A stretch of DNA of 37,293 bases from Gammaproteobacteria bacterium (GTDB taxonomy: Bacteria; Pseudomonadota; Gammaproteobacteria; Pseudomonadales; Azotimanducaceae): positions 1 through 37,293 of the forward strand of contig JAPOTJ010000033.1 of the NCBI GenBank assembly GCA_026709225.1, read 5' to 3'. Under the pieces are notes generated by a model. The model was not told the DNA's origin, ran no database searches, and saw only the letters and a list, made by a program, of their open reading frames with translations. The translations under genes were made by a program, and so were the position numbers. Positions within the stretch are counted from its first letter, which is position 1. Each line of letters opens with the position of its first letter. Positions 16,878 to 26,040 of this stretch are shown piece by piece.

Positions 16878-17363
16878 ATGTCTGATCCTGAAGAAATCTA
16901 TGCAGACTCGCCGAAGGCAGAAAGCAAGCTTGAGCCGGTTCCTGACAAGCTGTATTTCACGATCGGCGAGGTCAGCAAGCTGTGCGAAGTGCCGGCGCAT
17001 GTGCTGAGATACTGGGAACGCAAGGTGCCGGACCTGTCGCAAGTGTCACGGCGCAACAATCGCCGCTACTATCGACGCGAGGATGTGGTCAAAGCACGGC
17101 GCATTCGGGCGCTCATCTATGAGCAGGGCATGACCATTCAGGGCGCGGTGCAAGCTCTGAACGCGACTCATGCGGCAAATGCGACCAGCGCGACTGTCGC
17201 ATCCGATACCGCGGGCAAATCGCGTCGAGAACCGACACGCGGCGCTATAGGCGCCATAGAGACCAGCGCAGGCGAGAGTGGCGGACGGGTCCTGCGGGAA
17301 GTGTGCGAATCGCTCAAGGAAGTGTCGCGAATGCTGTCGAAGGGCTTGCGAAGGTCTGATTAA
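16878..17363 (+). CDS. MerR-family transcriptional regulator
   Basis: 161 aa. The winged helix-turn-helix DNA-binding domain lies at about residues 22-95: YFTIGEVSKLCEVPAHVLRYWERKVPDL, then NRRYYRREDVVKARRIRALIYEQGMTIQGA. The tail is Ala/Thr-rich and probably disordered, followed by a short amphipathic helix. It is the conserved MerR-like gene that follows ihfA in many Gram-negative genomes; its targets are generally unknown. It has no cysteines arranged for metal sensing. The last residues (RRSD and the TAA stop) lie exactly at the left end of an inverted-repeat element. The C-terminus may thus have been shaped by the insertion. Confidence 0.9.
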   Translation: MSDPEEIYADSPKAESKLEPVPDKLYFTIGEVSKLCEVPAHVLRYWERKVPDLSQVSRRNNRRYYRREDVVKARRIRALIYEQGMTIQGAVQALNATHAANATSATVASDTAGKSRREPTRGAIGAIETSAGESGGRVLREVCESLKEVSRMLSKGLRRSD

Positions 17364-17616
17364 GGAAGGTCTGATCAAGTCTACTTCGCTCAGCGCTTCA
17401 CTTATTGGCACATCGAAATCGACTCGCTTACACTATCGTGACCGAAAAAATCAACGAAATCCCCTCCACAACCACGTGAAGCGCCCTTCGGGAGGCCCTC
17501 AGGCGTGCGCTGGCTGCGTCATTCCTCATCACGTGGGGCCTGCCACGCTTCTTCGTCACTCCTTGCCAGCACACGCCTGATGGCCTCTGAGCTTTGCAGA
17601 CTTAATCAGACCTTCC
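17364..17616. mobile_element. 253-bp inverted-repeat element (MITE-like, IS5-type ends)
   Basis: The ends match as inverted repeats: GGAAGGTCTGATCAAGTCT at 17364-17382 and its complement with one mismatch at 17598-17616. A second inner inverted repeat (17492-17514 with 17565-17587, about 21 of 23 bases) gives a large internal hairpin. Flanks are TTAA on the left and CTAA on the right, a near-match that would fit a YTAR-type 4-bp target as used by IS5-group transposases. No transposase frame is present inside. The left flank 17351-17363 also repeats AAGGTCTGATTAA, possibly a scar of an earlier insertion. Confidence 0.75.
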
Positions 17617-17684
17617 CTAAGTCTGTAAAGCTCCCGAAGAAGACCTCATCAAGCCTTGCCTTTCGCTCGCGCGCTCACTGCGGG

Positions 17685-17690
17685 TAGAAT
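17685..17690 (+). promoter_or_regulatory. -10 box for tRNA-Pro and uvrC
   Basis: TAGAAT lies 12 nt before the mature 5' end of tRNA-Pro, placing the start point near 17697, a typical tRNA promoter geometry. The -35 region is weak: TTTCGC at 18 bp is the best near-match. Being downstream of the inverted-repeat element, it gives tRNA-Pro, uvrC and possibly pgsA their own transcription start. Confidence 0.5.
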
Positions 17691-17702
17691 AGAACGCTCA
17701 AT

Positions 17703-17779
17703 CGGGACGTAGCGCAGTCTGGTAGCGCACCACACTGGGGGTGTGGTGGTCGCAGGTTCAAATCCTGTCGTCCCGACCA
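17703..17779 (+). tRNA. tRNA-Pro (anticodon GGG)
   Basis: Full cloverleaf of 77 nt: acceptor CGGGACG/CGTCCCG, D-stem GCGC/GCGC, anticodon stem CCACA/TGTGG with loop CTGGGGG (anticodon GGG at 17737-17739), T-stem GCAGG/CCTGT with loop TTCAAAT, discriminator A and an encoded CCA at 17777-17779. It reads CCC and CCU proline codons. Its place after ihfA-merR matches other gammaproteobacteria. Confidence 0.97.
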
Positions 17780-17789
17780 GAGACGCGCT

Positions 17790-19664
17790 GTGAGTCAAAG
17801 CCAAGCCCGCAACAAGAACATAAGCAACGACAATCGCCACTTTGAAGCTGACTCGTTTCTGCGCAACGTCAGCACCAAGCCGGGTGTCTACAGGATGCTC
17901 GACGGCGATGGCAAGGTGCTCTATGTCGGCAAGGCGCGCAACCTCAAAAAGCGAGTGGCGAGCTATTTTTCGAACACTCGATTGCCGAGCCGCACGCGCG
18001 CCATGGTGCGGCGCGTTTGCGATGTCGAAATCACCGTCACCATGAGTGAAACCGAGGCACTGCTATTGGAGCAATCGCTCATCAAGCGTCTGGAGCCTCC
18101 CTATAACGTCATTTTTCGCGATAACAAGACCTACCCCTTTATCCATGTCTCCAACCACCCCGAATTCCCGCGCCTGAGCTTCTACCGGGGCTCGAGAAAG
18201 GTGCCGGGTCAGTTCTTCGGGCCGTTCCCAAGCGCGCGCGCCGCTCGCCAGAGCCTGACCATTCTGCAGCGCCTGTTTACGCTGCGCACCTGCGAGGACA
18301 GTTTTTTCGAGCATCGCACGCGGCCGTGTCTTGAGCATCAGATCAAGCGCTGCAGCGCACCGTGCGTCGGCAAGATCGACGCCAAATCCTATGCCGAAGA
18401 CACGGCTCAGGCGGTGATGTTCCTTGAAGGTCGGAATCGCGCCGTGCTCGACGAATTCACCGATGCCATGCATCAGGCGTCGCAGCGTCTCGACTATGAG
18501 ACGGCCGCGCGCAGGCGCGACCAGATTGCCGCGCTGCAGCAGATTCAGGAGCAGCAAGGTGTGTACACGAGCGACGGCGACCTTGATGTGCTCGCCGCGC
18601 GCACCGAGCATGGCATCGCGTGCGTACACGGCGTCTTCGTTCGCGGCGGATTGCTGATCGGGCAGAAGACTTGGTTTCCGCGCGATGCGCTTGATCAGAC
18701 CAACGAGCAGATGCTTGAGACCTTCGCCGCGCAGTACTATCTCGGCGGCGCTGGCATGGACATCCCGCAGCTCATTATTACCGAGCATGAACTCGAAAGC
18801 GGTGCTCTCCTCGCTGATGTGCTGAGCGACCAAGCGAACAAGAAGGTGCGATTCACCAGCCGTGTGCGCGGACGCCGGCGTCGCTGGCTCGAACAGGCCG
18901 CCGAGAACGCCGCCGCCCAGCTCAAGCAGCGCCTGTCGCGCAAGCAAACCCTTGTTGAACGCATCCTAGCGCTCCAGGACGCGCTCGGGCTCGACGCGCT
19001 GCCGGACCGGCTCGAATGCTTCGATATCAGCCATGCGTCAGGCGAAGCCACGGTTGCAAGCTGCGTGGTGTTCGATGGCAACGGACCGAAGAAGTCTGAC
19101 TACCGGCGCTTCAACATAGAAGGCGTGAAAGAGGGCGATGACTATGGTGCTTTGCGGCAAGCGCTGACGCGACGTTTCGCGAAGCTTGCGCGCGGCGAAG
19201 GGCAGATGCCGGGTATTCTTGTGATCGACGGCGGCCCGCGTCAGGTCGATGTCGCGGTGCAGGTGCTCGCCGAATATGGCTTGACGTGCGACGAAGGCGG
19301 TATTGTGATCATCGGCATCTCTAAAGGTCCCGGCCGCAAAGCCGGGCTTGAGTCCTTCACGCTCGGTAGCGGAGCTGCGCTGCCTCTCGATCCGCATAAT
19401 CCGGCGATGCACCTGCTGCAGCACATTCGCGACGAGGCGCATCGGTTCGCGCTCCACGGGCACCGGCAGCGCCGACAAAAGGTGCGCCGCGAATCTGTGC
19501 TCGATATGATTGCGGGCGTTGGCAGCGCGCGCAAGCGCAGCCTGTTGCAGCATTTCGGCAGTCTCGCGTCGCTCAAGGGCGCGAGCGTCGAGGAGGTCGC
19601 CAAGGTGCAGGGCATCAGCCAGTCGCTCGCGGCGCACATCCGAGAGCAGCTGGAATCCGCGTAA
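17790..19664 (+). CDS. uvrC: UvrABC nucleotide-excision repair subunit UvrC
   Basis: 624 aa, the dual-incision nuclease subunit of excision repair. Domains in order are the GIY-YIG nuclease for the 3' cut (KPGVYRMLDGDGKVLYVGKA, about residues 30-105), a cysteine cluster (CEDSFF... CLEHQIKRCSAPC), the UVR motif that binds UvrB (about 205-240), the RNase H-like nuclease for the 5' cut (ECFDISHASGEATVASCVVF, VIDGGPRQV), and a C-terminal helix-hairpin-helix pair (IAGVGSARKRSLLQHFGSL). The start is GTG 17790; no ATG lies before the conserved FLRNVSTKPGVYRM. Only 10 nt separate the tRNA-Pro CCA from this GTG, so processing of the tRNA would leave an almost leaderless uvrC mRNA. pgsA follows after 30 bp. 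Confidence 0.96.
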   Translation: MSQSQARNKNISNDNRHFEADSFLRNVSTKPGVYRMLDGDGKVLYVGKARNLKKRVASYFSNTRLPSRTRAMVRRVCDVEITVTMSETEALLLEQSLIKRLEPPYNVIFRDNKTYPFIHVSNHPEFPRLSFYRGSRKVPGQFFGPFPSARAARQSLTILQRLFTLRTCEDSFFEHRTRPCLEHQIKRCSAPCVGKIDAKSYAEDTAQAVMFLEGRNRAVLDEFTDAMHQASQRLDYETAARRRDQIAALQQIQEQQGVYTSDGDLDVLAARTEHGIACVHGVFVRGGLLIGQKTWFPRDALDQTNEQMLETFAAQYYLGGAGMDIPQLIITEHELESGALLADVLSDQANKKVRFTSRVRGRRRRWLEQAAENAAAQLKQRLSRKQTLVERILALQDALGLDALPDRLECFDISHASGEATVASCVVFDGNGPKKSDYRRFNIEGVKEGDDYGALRQALTRRFAKLARGEGQMPGILVIDGGPRQVDVAVQVLAEYGLTCDEGGIVIIGISKGPGRKAGLESFTLGSGAALPLDPHNPAMHLLQHIRDEAHRFALHGHRQRRQKVRRESVLDMIAGVGSARKRSLLQHFGSLASLKGASVEEVAKVQGISQSLAAHIREQLESA

Positions 19665-19694
19665 AACCTTCTGCATGAACTGGCCCGAACTGAT

Positions 19695-20267
19695 ATGAAC
19701 TTGCCCAATGCATTGTCCCTCACGCGGCTCGCGGCGGTGCCGCTGCTCGTGCTCGCGTATCTGCTACCGTTCGGGTGGTCCGGGTATCTCGCGGCGGGCA
19801 TCTTTACGCTCGCGTCCTTCACTGACCTGCTTGACGGGTATCTTGCGCGCAAGCTCGGTCAGGAAAGCTCGCTCGGTGCGTTTCTTGATCCGGTCGCCGA
19901 CAAGGTGCTGACCAGCATCGCCTTGGTGCTCTTGGTCGGTGGGTACGACACACTTTTGATGACGCTGCCCGGCATCATCATCATTGGGCGAGAAGTCTTG
20001 GTGAGCGCGCTGCGCGAATGGATGGCAGAGATGAATCGGCGCGGTATTGTCCGCGTCTCGGTGCTCGGCAAAGTGAAAACCGGCATGCAGATGCTCGCTA
20101 TCATCATTCTTTTGTTCGCCGAGCCTCGGCTCGATCAGACGCTGGCGTTGATCGGCTACGGCCTGCTGGTCGTGTCGGTGGTCTTGACCCTGTGGTCACT
20201 GCAGCAATATCTGCGCGCCGCGTGGCCAACGCTGGTGTCGGAGCGCGTCACGCGCGCTTCAGAGTGA
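19695..20267 (+). CDS. pgsA: CDP-diacylglycerol-glycerol-3-phosphate 3-phosphatidyltransferase
   Basis: 190 aa integral membrane enzyme making phosphatidylglycerol phosphate, the committed step to phosphatidylglycerol and cardiolipin. The CDP-alcohol phosphotransferase motif is complete: D44, D47, G48, A51, R52, G61, D65 and D69 in [10 protein letters not shown] and [10 protein letters not shown]. About five to six hydrophobic helices are seen, from residue 8 to 180. It follows uvrC by 30 bp, a pairing common in gammaproteobacteria. Its last 20 bp overlap the 3' end of ribD on the other strand. Confidence 0.95.
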   Translation: MNLPNALSLTRLAAVPLLVLAYLLPFGWSGYLAAGIFTLASFTDLLDGYLARKLGQESSLGAFLDPVADKVLTSIALVLLVGGYDTLLMTLPGIIIIGREVLVSALREWMAEMNRRGIVRVSVLGKVKTGMQMLAIIILLFAEPRLDQTLALIGYGLLVVSVVLTLWSLQQYLRAAWPTLVSERVTRASE

Positions 20268-21348
20268 CACGTATGTCCTGACCAGATTGACGAACATCCG
20301 TGACATGACCGCGAATCGCGTCTGACATGCGTTCGATTGAAATATCGGCAAGCGCACGTGCGCTTGAGCCAAGAAACATAGGCGCAATGTAGACAATCGC
20401 CTCGCTCCATAGGCCGGATTCGATGAAGCGTCCGGTGAGCGTGCTGCCCGCTTCTACGAGCACTTCATTGCAACCGCGCGTGGCGAGCGCATTGAGTAGC
20501 CTTGTCAAGCATACGGTGTCATGCCCTTCACCTAGGTTCAAGACTTCCACGCCGCGTTCGCGCCATGTCGTCGCCGTTTCTTCATCAAGCTCGCCTGCTG
20601 CGATCACGCATGTCGCCGGGTCTTCGAATACCAAGGCGTCCGGCGACATTTCCCCTGTAGAAGAGACCACTACTCGAAGCGGTTGACGCACAGTGCCGTC
20701 GAACACGTAGCGCGTATCGCGCACAGTGAGGCGCGGATTGTCGCATCGAACCGAGCCGGCGCCAGTGATCACCGCGCAGCTACGCGCTCGCCAATACTGC
20801 ACATCCTTGCGCGACGATTCGCCGCTGATCCATTGGCTCTCGCCGCTCGCCATGGCGCTTCTGCCGTCCATCGACACGGCCATCTTGATGCGCACGAAAG
20901 GCCGTTGATGCTGTATCCGATGCAGGTAGCCTTGATTGAGCGCCATTGCCGCGGGAATTCGCGCATTGACCACAGAGATGCCGGCGTCGCGCAGGCGCTT
21001 CAGTCCGCGCCCTTTCATTCTTGGGTCTGGGTCCACGAGCGCGCTGACGACGCGGGTGATGCCAGCCTCAATCAACGCTTCTGCACAGGGGCCTGTGCGC
21101 CCGTGCGCGCAGCAGGGCTCCAGGCTGACATAGGCGCATGCCCCTTGCGTCTCTTGTCCTGCCTCTTCGATGGCGAAGATTTCGGCGTGCGGGGCGCCAG
21201 CGCGCATATGGGCGCCGCGGCCGATGACGCGACCGTCCTTGACGAGCACGCAGCCGACCCGTGGATTTGGGGTTGTCGTGTAGAGGCCTTGGCGTGCGAG
21301 ATCAATAGCCGCCGCGAGATAGGCTTTATCGACTTCCGAGAGCGCCAA
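20248..21348 (-). CDS. ribD: Bifunctional riboflavin deaminase/reductase
   Basis: 366 aa. The N-terminal zinc deaminase domain (1-145) has PHAEIFAI with H54 and E56, and [12 protein letters not shown] with C79 and C88. The C-terminal reductase domain (from about 150) shows [28 protein letters not shown] and the NADPH-site region [14 protein letters not shown]. It catalyses the second and third steps of riboflavin synthesis from GTP. The start is TTG at 21348; no ATG precedes the conserved [17 protein letters not shown]. It lies 33 bp behind nrdR, the usual neighbour, but ribE, ribBA, ribH and nusB do not follow: the reverse strand enters pgsA instead. Confidence 0.94.
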   Translation of the reverse strand: MALSEVDKAYLAAAIDLARQGLYTTTPNPRVGCVLVKDGRVIGRGAHMRAGAPHAEIFAIEEAGQETQGACAYVSLEPCCAHGRTGPCAEALIEAGITRVVSALVDPDPRMKGRGLKRLRDAGISVVNARIPAAMALNQGYLHRIQHQRPFVRIKMAVSMDGRSAMASGESQWISGESSRKDVQYWRARSCAVITGAGSVRCDNPRLTVRDTRYVFDGTVRQPLRVVVSSTGEMSPDALVFEDPATCVIAAGELDEETATTWRERGVEVLNLGEGHDTVCLTRLLNALATRGCNEVLVEAGSTLTGRFIESGLWSEAIVYIAPMFLGSSARALADISIERMSDAIRGHVTDVRQSGQDIRVTLKRA

Positions 21349-21381
21349 TGCGGAGGGGGTCGGGTAGGATGCTCTGCGCGG

Positions 21382-21840
21382 TCAAGATTGCCCGACATCC
21401 AGCTGCCGGATCTCTTCTTGAAAGTCGCTGACATCTTGGAAATTACGATACACAGAGGCGAATCGCACGTACGCCACGCTGTCCAGCGCTTTGAGCATTT
21501 GCATGATCATTTCGCCGAGCTCGCGCGATTCAATCTCACGTTCTCCGCTCTTGCGAATCTGATCCATGACGTTTTGCAGGAGCTCGCGGCGCTGCTCTTC
21601 TGAGACAGGTCGTTTCTCAAGGGCGCGCGCTATGCCAGCCATGAATTTGGTTTCGTCGAAAGGTTCGCTGCAGCCGTCGCGTTTGCGCACCCGTGGCAGG
21701 GTGAGCGATGCCGTCTCATAGGAGGTGAAGCGGTTGCCGCACTTGGCGCATTCGCGTCGCCTGCGCACTTCGGCGCCCTTCGCGACGAGCCGCGAATCAA
21801 TGACGCGCGTGTCTTCAGATTCGCAGAAAGGGCAATGCAT
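21382..21840 (-). CDS. nrdR: Transcriptional repressor NrdR
   Basis: 152 aa, exactly the family size. The zinc ribbon has C3, C6, C31 and C34 (MHCPFC ... CAKCGNRF) with DSR and RRRREC between. The ATP-cone domain covers about residues 49-139 (PRVRKRDGCSEPFDETKF... VAYVRFASVYRNF). It senses dATP/ATP and represses ribonucleotide reductase genes. It sits between glyA (44 bp upstream) and ribD, the conserved gammaproteobacterial order. No nrd genes are in the window. Confidence 0.97.
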   Translation of the reverse strand: MHCPFCESEDTRVIDSRLVAKGAEVRRRRECAKCGNRFTSYETASLTLPRVRKRDGCSEPFDETKFMAGIARALEKRPVSEEQRRELLQNVMDQIRKSGEREIESRELGEMIMQMLKALDSVAYVRFASVYRNFQDVSDFQEEIRQLDVGQS

Positions 21841-21884
21841 GTCACAGCTCCGTCACATCCATTGCCAGAGCTGTTTTCAAGGTG

Positions 21885-23174
21885 TCAGGCGGCACACGCT
21901 TGGAGGTCTGTCGCTGCATGGGCGCCGTCATACACGGGGAACGTGCGGCACAGTCCCGTCACCTTGGCGGCAACGCTCGCGCACATGTTGTCGTTGCCCA
22001 AATCTTCAAGTACGTCGCACATCCAGCTGGCGATGAGGCGCGCTTCGCTTGTCCCCATGCCGCGGCGGGTCATGGCTGGCGTGCCGATGCGTAGGCCGCT
22101 CGTGACGAACGGGCTGCGCTGCTCGCCGGGCACTGTGTTTTTGTTCACAGTGATGCGCGCACGCTCAAGCGCGGCATCGGCGGCCTTGCCGGTGATGTCC
22201 TTGTCACTGAGGTCAACGAGGAATAGGTGGCTGTCGGTGCCGCCGCTGACGATCTTGTAACCACGCTCGTGGAAGACAGACGCCATCGCCCGGGCATTGT
22301 CGATGGTTTGCTGCTGGCGCGCTTTGAAGGCGTCGCTCATCGCTTCGAGGAAGCAGACGGCTTTGGCGGCGATGGCGTGCATGAGCGGTCCGCCTTGCGA
22401 GCCTGGAAACAGCGCCGAGTCGATTTTTTTGGTGATGTTGGGGTTGTGGCGAGCGAGCACGAGGCCGCCTCTCGGTCCGGCAAGGGTCTTATGCGTGGTC
22501 GTCGTCACGACATCGGCGTGCGGCACAGGGTTCGGATAGACGCCGGCAGCGATCAATCCCGACACATGCGCCATGTCCACCATCAGCAGGGCATCGACAT
22601 CCTTGGCGATTTCGGCAAACTTGGCCCAGTCCGCGGTGCGCGAGTAGGCTGAAAAGCCAGCGACAATCATGCGCGGTCGAATCTCGTTCGCGAGCTTCGC
22701 AAGCGCATCGTAGGCGATCAGTCCGCTGTTCGGGTCCACGCCGTAGCTTGCAAACCGATACATGCGCCCCGAGAAATTCACCGACGCGCCATGCGTGAGG
22801 TGTCCGCCTTCCTGCAAGTTCATGCCGAGCACGGCATCGCCCGGCGTGAGAAGCGCGAGATAGACCGCAGCGTTGGCTTGCGACCCGGAATGCGGCTGCA
22901 CATTGGCGTAGTCGGCGCCAAACAGCGCCTTGGCGCGGTCGATAGCGATATCCTCGACGCGATCCACATGTTCGCAGCCACCGTAGTACCTGCGCCCGGG
23001 ATAGCCTTCCGCGTACTTGTTGGTTAGGACGCTGCCTTGCGCTTCGAGCACTGCGCGGCTTGCATAGTTTTCAGAGGCGATCAGCTCGAGATGGTCTTCT
23101 TGTCGAGCTCGCTCATCGTCAATGATGGCGCTGATGGCTGGGTCGGCATCCTGGAGGGCGGGCATGGTCGGCAT
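21885..23174 (-). CDS. glyA: Serine hydroxymethyltransferase
   Basis: 429 aa PLP enzyme converting serine and tetrahydrofolate to glycine and methylene-tetrahydrofolate. Family blocks include [26 protein letters not shown], the HSGSQAN loop, [18 protein letters not shown] and the PLP lysine K229 in [14 protein letters not shown]. The ATG at 23174 is chosen (MPTMP...); another ATG is three codons later, and the frame stays open 19 codons upstream without a family match. An AGAGG Shine-Dalgarno lies about 12 nt before 23174. It has its own candidate promoter in the 86-bp gap behind radA, and is followed by nrdR and ribD. Confidence 0.97.
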   Translation of the reverse strand: MPTMPALQDADPAISAIIDDERARQEDHLELIASENYASRAVLEAQGSVLTNKYAEGYPGRRYYGGCEHVDRVEDIAIDRAKALFGADYANVQPHSGSQANAAVYLALLTPGDAVLGMNLQEGGHLTHGASVNFSGRMYRFASYGVDPNSGLIAYDALAKLANEIRPRMIVAGFSAYSRTADWAKFAEIAKDVDALLMVDMAHVSGLIAAGVYPNPVPHADVVTTTTHKTLAGPRGGLVLARHNPNITKKIDSALFPGSQGGPLMHAIAAKAVCFLEAMSDAFKARQQQTIDNARAMASVFHERGYKIVSGGTDSHLFLVDLSDKDITGKAADAALERARITVNKNTVPGEQRSPFVTSGLRIGTPAMTRRGMGTSEARLIASWMCDVLEDLGNDNMCASVAAKVTGLCRTFPVYDGAHAATDLQACAA

Positions 23175-23240
23175 GGAGTGTGAAGAACCTCTTGCTGAAA
23201 TTGGAAGAGTCGTGTGGCACGCGAGTCGCAAGCTCGCTAC

Positions 23241-23246
23241 ATTATA
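23241..23246 (-). promoter_or_regulatory. Perfect -10 box upstream of glyA
   Basis: A consensus TATAAT on the minus strand lies in the radA-glyA gap, giving a predicted start near 23234 and a leader of about 60 nt. The -35 position (GAAGTG at 17 bp) is poor, so it may need an activator. The leader is too short for a glycine riboswitch. Confidence 0.5.
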
Positions 23247-23260
23247 CCCTCTCGCATTCG

Positions 23261-24640
23261 TTACACTTCGGCGAGGCGATCAATTGCGTCTTTGAGCGAA
23301 GCGACGCTGTGCAGCGCCATGCCGCCAATCGACTTCGAGCCTCGTGGCATGTTCGCCTGCGGTAAAAGCGCCGCGCGAAAACCTTGCTTGGCGGCTTCCT
23401 GCAATCGCTCTTGGCCGTTGGCGACGGCTCGCACTTCGCCAGTGAGCCCGACCTCGCCGAAGGCGATCAATCCGCTCGGCAGCGGCTTGTCGCGAAAACT
23501 CGAAAGCACCGCGAGAATGAGCGCGAGGTCCGCGCCGGTTTCATTGATGCGCACGCCGCCGACAAGATTGACGAAGACGTCTTGCGCGACGAGCGAGACG
23601 CCGCCGTGCCGATGCAGCACCGCAAGCTGCATGGAGAGGCGCTGCGGGTCGAGACCGAGCGCGATTCTGCGCGGATAACTGCCTTGAATGTCATCGACGA
23701 GCGCCTGTATTTCCACGAGGATGGGGCGCGTGCCCTCCCACAGCACGGTGATGAGACTGCCGGGGGAGACGGTATCGCTTCGCTGCAGAAAGATCGCCGA
23801 CGGGTTGGCAACGCCGCGCATGCCGTGTTCGGTCATGGCGAACACGCCGAGCTCGTTGACGGCGCCAAACCGGTTCTTCACACCGCGCAACAGCCGAAAG
23901 CGTCCGCCCGCTGGCGATTCGAGCATCATCGAGCAGTCGATGATGTGCTCAAGCACTTTTGGGCCCGCCAGATTGCCTTCCTTGGTGACGTGTCCGACGA
24001 GCATGAAGGCCGTGCTCGAACGCTTGGCGAGCGCCGTGAACAAGGCTGCGGCTTCACGCACCTGCGAGACGCTGCCCGGCGTGCCCTCGACCGATTCAAG
24101 GCGCATCACCTGCACGGAATCGATGATGACGAGCTTAGCGGCAAGCGTTTCGATGAGCGATGCCACGCGCTCGGCGACGACTTCCGAAGCGACGCGCAGC
24201 TGGTCGGCGTTGAGTTCGAGGCGTTTGGCGCGCGCCGCGAGCTGTTCGAGCGATTCTTCGCCAGTGACGTAAAGCACGCTGCGGCCTTCTCGGCAGAGCG
24301 ACACCGCGACCTGCAAGAGCAGGGTGCTTTTGCCAGCACCCGGGTCGCCACCGATCAGGCTCACCGAGCCGGGCACGACGCCGCCGCCGAGCACCCGATC
24401 AAACTCGGCAATGCCCGACGCGAACCTCGGTGCCTCGGAGATATCGACTTCGGAGAGCTTGCGCACTTCGGCCTTGCTGCCCGCATAGCCAATGCGCGCT
24501 GAGCCGCGCGCGCCCTTCACGCTGCCGAGGCGTACTTCCTTCAGGCTGTTCCACTCGCCGCATACCGCGCACTGCCCTTGCCATTTGGGGTGCTCTGCGC
24601 CGCAGACCTCGCAGACATAGGCTTTCTTTGCGGCTGGCAT
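23261..24640 (-). CDS. radA: DNA repair protein RadA (branch-migration helicase)
   Basis: 459 aa. N-terminal zinc finger C10, C13, C24, C27 (VCEVCG ... CAVCGEW), RecA-like ATPase with Walker [11 protein letters not shown] (residues 97-106), the RadA-specific KNRFG motif in [13 protein letters not shown] (about 259) and a C-terminal Lon-protease-like domain that keeps the fold ([11 protein letters not shown] onwards). It promotes branch migration in recombination. The ATG at 24640 starts the known [15 protein letters not shown]-terminus; the open frame upstream belongs to the dnaB end. It lies 16 bp behind dnaB and probably forms an operon with it. Confidence 0.96.
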   Translation of the reverse strand: MPAAKKAYVCEVCGAEHPKWQGQCAVCGEWNSLKEVRLGSVKGARGSARIGYAGSKAEVRKLSEVDISEAPRFASGIAEFDRVLGGGVVPGSVSLIGGDPGAGKSTLLLQVAVSLCREGRSVLYVTGEESLEQLAARAKRLELNADQLRVASEVVAERVASLIETLAAKLVIIDSVQVMRLESVEGTPGSVSQVREAAALFTALAKRSSTAFMLVGHVTKEGNLAGPKVLEHIIDCSMMLESPAGGRFRLLRGVKNRFGAVNELGVFAMTEHGMRGVANPSAIFLQRSDTVSPGSLITVLWEGTRPILVEIQALVDDIQGSYPRRIALGLDPQRLSMQLAVLHRHGGVSLVAQDVFVNLVGGVRINETGADLALILAVLSSFRDKPLPSGLIAFGEVGLTGEVRAVANGQERLQEAAKQGFRAALLPQANMPRGSKSIGGMALHSVASLKDAIDRLAEV

Positions 24641-24656
24641 GGCGAGGTGCGGACGC

Positions 24657-26030
24657 TTAGTATTGCGCCTCAACGGCGCTGGCAGCTTCTTCGTAGTCGC
24701 CGCGCTCCAACGGCACAAAGCGGCCGATCGCCCGCTGAAATTCAAGCGTGATGGCGCCGGTGGCGCCCGTCCTGTGCTTGCCGATGATGAGCTGCGTTTC
24801 TCCGAACTCATCGCCGCCATCGTCTTGATCGACCTTGTCGTGATGCACGAACAAGATCAGGTCGGCGTCCTGCTCGATGGCGCCGGAATCGCGCAAATCC
24901 GCCATCCGCGGCTTCCTGTCGGTGCGGCTCTCAAGTGCGCGATTGAGCTGCGACAGGGCGATCACCGGCACCTTCAGTTCTTTGGCGAGCGCTTTCAGCG
25001 CACCGGAGAACTCAGCGACCTCATTGACGCGCTGCTCATGCCGGCGTTCAGAACGCATGAGCTGCAAGTAATCGACAACGATCAGGTCGAGCTTGGTGGT
25101 GCTCGCGACGCGGCGGGCGCGGTTGCGAATCTCCTGCGAGCTGAGCGCGCCTGTATCGTCAATGTAGAGCGCTTGGCTGCGCAGCAGATTGACGGCGCTT
25201 GTCAGGTCGTCCCACTCTGTACCGCGCATGCGGTCTTTTCGCAAGCGCTTCGAGTCGATGCGCGAGAGCGATGAGAGCAGCTTGGTCAACAGCTCGTCGG
25301 CGGACATTTCCATCGAGAAGAACAGCACGGCGCCCTTGTCCTCGCGCGCCTGCATGATGATCTTTTCGACAAAATTGAGCGACATGGTGGTCTTGCCAGA
25401 CCCTGGGCGGCCAGCGAGAATGATGAGGTTCTCGGGCTTGAAACCATCGGTGATCCGATCAAGGTCGGGAATGCCGGTGGTGAGACCTTGGCCGAGGCCT
25501 TCTTCCTTGCCGATGCGCTGATAAAGGTCGTTGACCATGCTGAAAATGATGCGCGGGCCTGCACCTCGTTCTTGCCCCTGCTGAATTTCGTAGATCTCAT
25601 GCTGTGCACGGTCAAGGAGTTCGGCGCTGCCCTTGCTGGTGTCGGCGGCGAAGTCCGCGATGTGTCGCGCTGCGGCCATGAGCCGGCGCCGTACCGAATG
25701 CTCTGCGACGACCTTGGCGTAGGCAAGCAGGTTGGCGCTGCCGGTGACCGCCCAGTAGAGCTCTTCCAGATAGTCAATGCCGCCAGCCTTATCGAGCCGC
25801 TCCGATTGCTCAAGTGCTTCCTTGACGAGCACTGGGTCGAACGGCTGACTGGCGTCGGCAAGGCTTTTGATCGCCTCGAAAATGAGTTGATGCGCGGGCA
25901 GATGGAAGTCGCCCGCGAAAATCTGTTCGGAGACATCGAGCCACGCCCTGTTGTCCTGCATCAGCCCACCGAGGAGGCTTTGCTCGGATTCCTTTGAAAA
26001 AGGCAGCGGTTTGCGCTGTGAATCTTCCAA
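24657..26030 (-). CDS. dnaB: Replicative DNA helicase DnaB
   Basis: 457 aa, normal length and without an intein. The N-terminal domain (PFSKESEQSLLGGLMQDN, about 10-115) is followed by the linker helix and the RecA-like C-terminal motor, with Walker A GRPGSGKTT at 207-215, Walker B region LDLIVVDYLQLM and the ALSQLNRALESR segment. It unwinds the fork as a hexamer. The start is TTG at 26030; the conserved family N-terminus follows at once and no in-frame ATG lies upstream. No Shine-Dalgarno is seen. Only 10 bp separate it from the upstream S8 protease gene, so its translation may be coupled to that gene. Confidence 0.96.
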   Translation of the reverse strand: MEDSQRKPLPFSKESEQSLLGGLMQDNRAWLDVSEQIFAGDFHLPAHQLIFEAIKSLADASQPFDPVLVKEALEQSERLDKAGGIDYLEELYWAVTGSANLLAYAKVVAEHSVRRRLMAAARHIADFAADTSKGSAELLDRAQHEIYEIQQGQERGAGPRIIFSMVNDLYQRIGKEEGLGQGLTTGIPDLDRITDGFKPENLIILAGRPGSGKTTMSLNFVEKIIMQAREDKGAVLFFSMEMSADELLTKLLSSLSRIDSKRLRKDRMRGTEWDDLTSAVNLLRSQALYIDDTGALSSQEIRNRARRVASTTKLDLIVVDYLQLMRSERRHEQRVNEVAEFSGALKALAKELKVPVIALSQLNRALESRTDRKPRMADLRDSGAIEQDADLILFVHHDKVDQDDGGDEFGETQLIIGKHRTGATGAITLEFQRAIGRFVPLERGDYEEAASAVEAQY

Positions 26031-26040
26031 TGTACGGCAT

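Noticed and set aside
23175-23260. Glycine riboswitch before glyA
   Set aside because: The leader from the predicted start is only about 60 nt and shows no tandem aptamer structure.
23384-24502. 372-codon open frame on the plus strand
   Set aside because: Lies entirely antisense to radA, is rich in His, Asp and Arg as expected from a codon-biased shadow, and has no recognisable motif or Shine-Dalgarno.
24657-26030. Intein in dnaB, as often found in this gene
   Set aside because: The protein is 457 aa with continuous motifs and no insertion.
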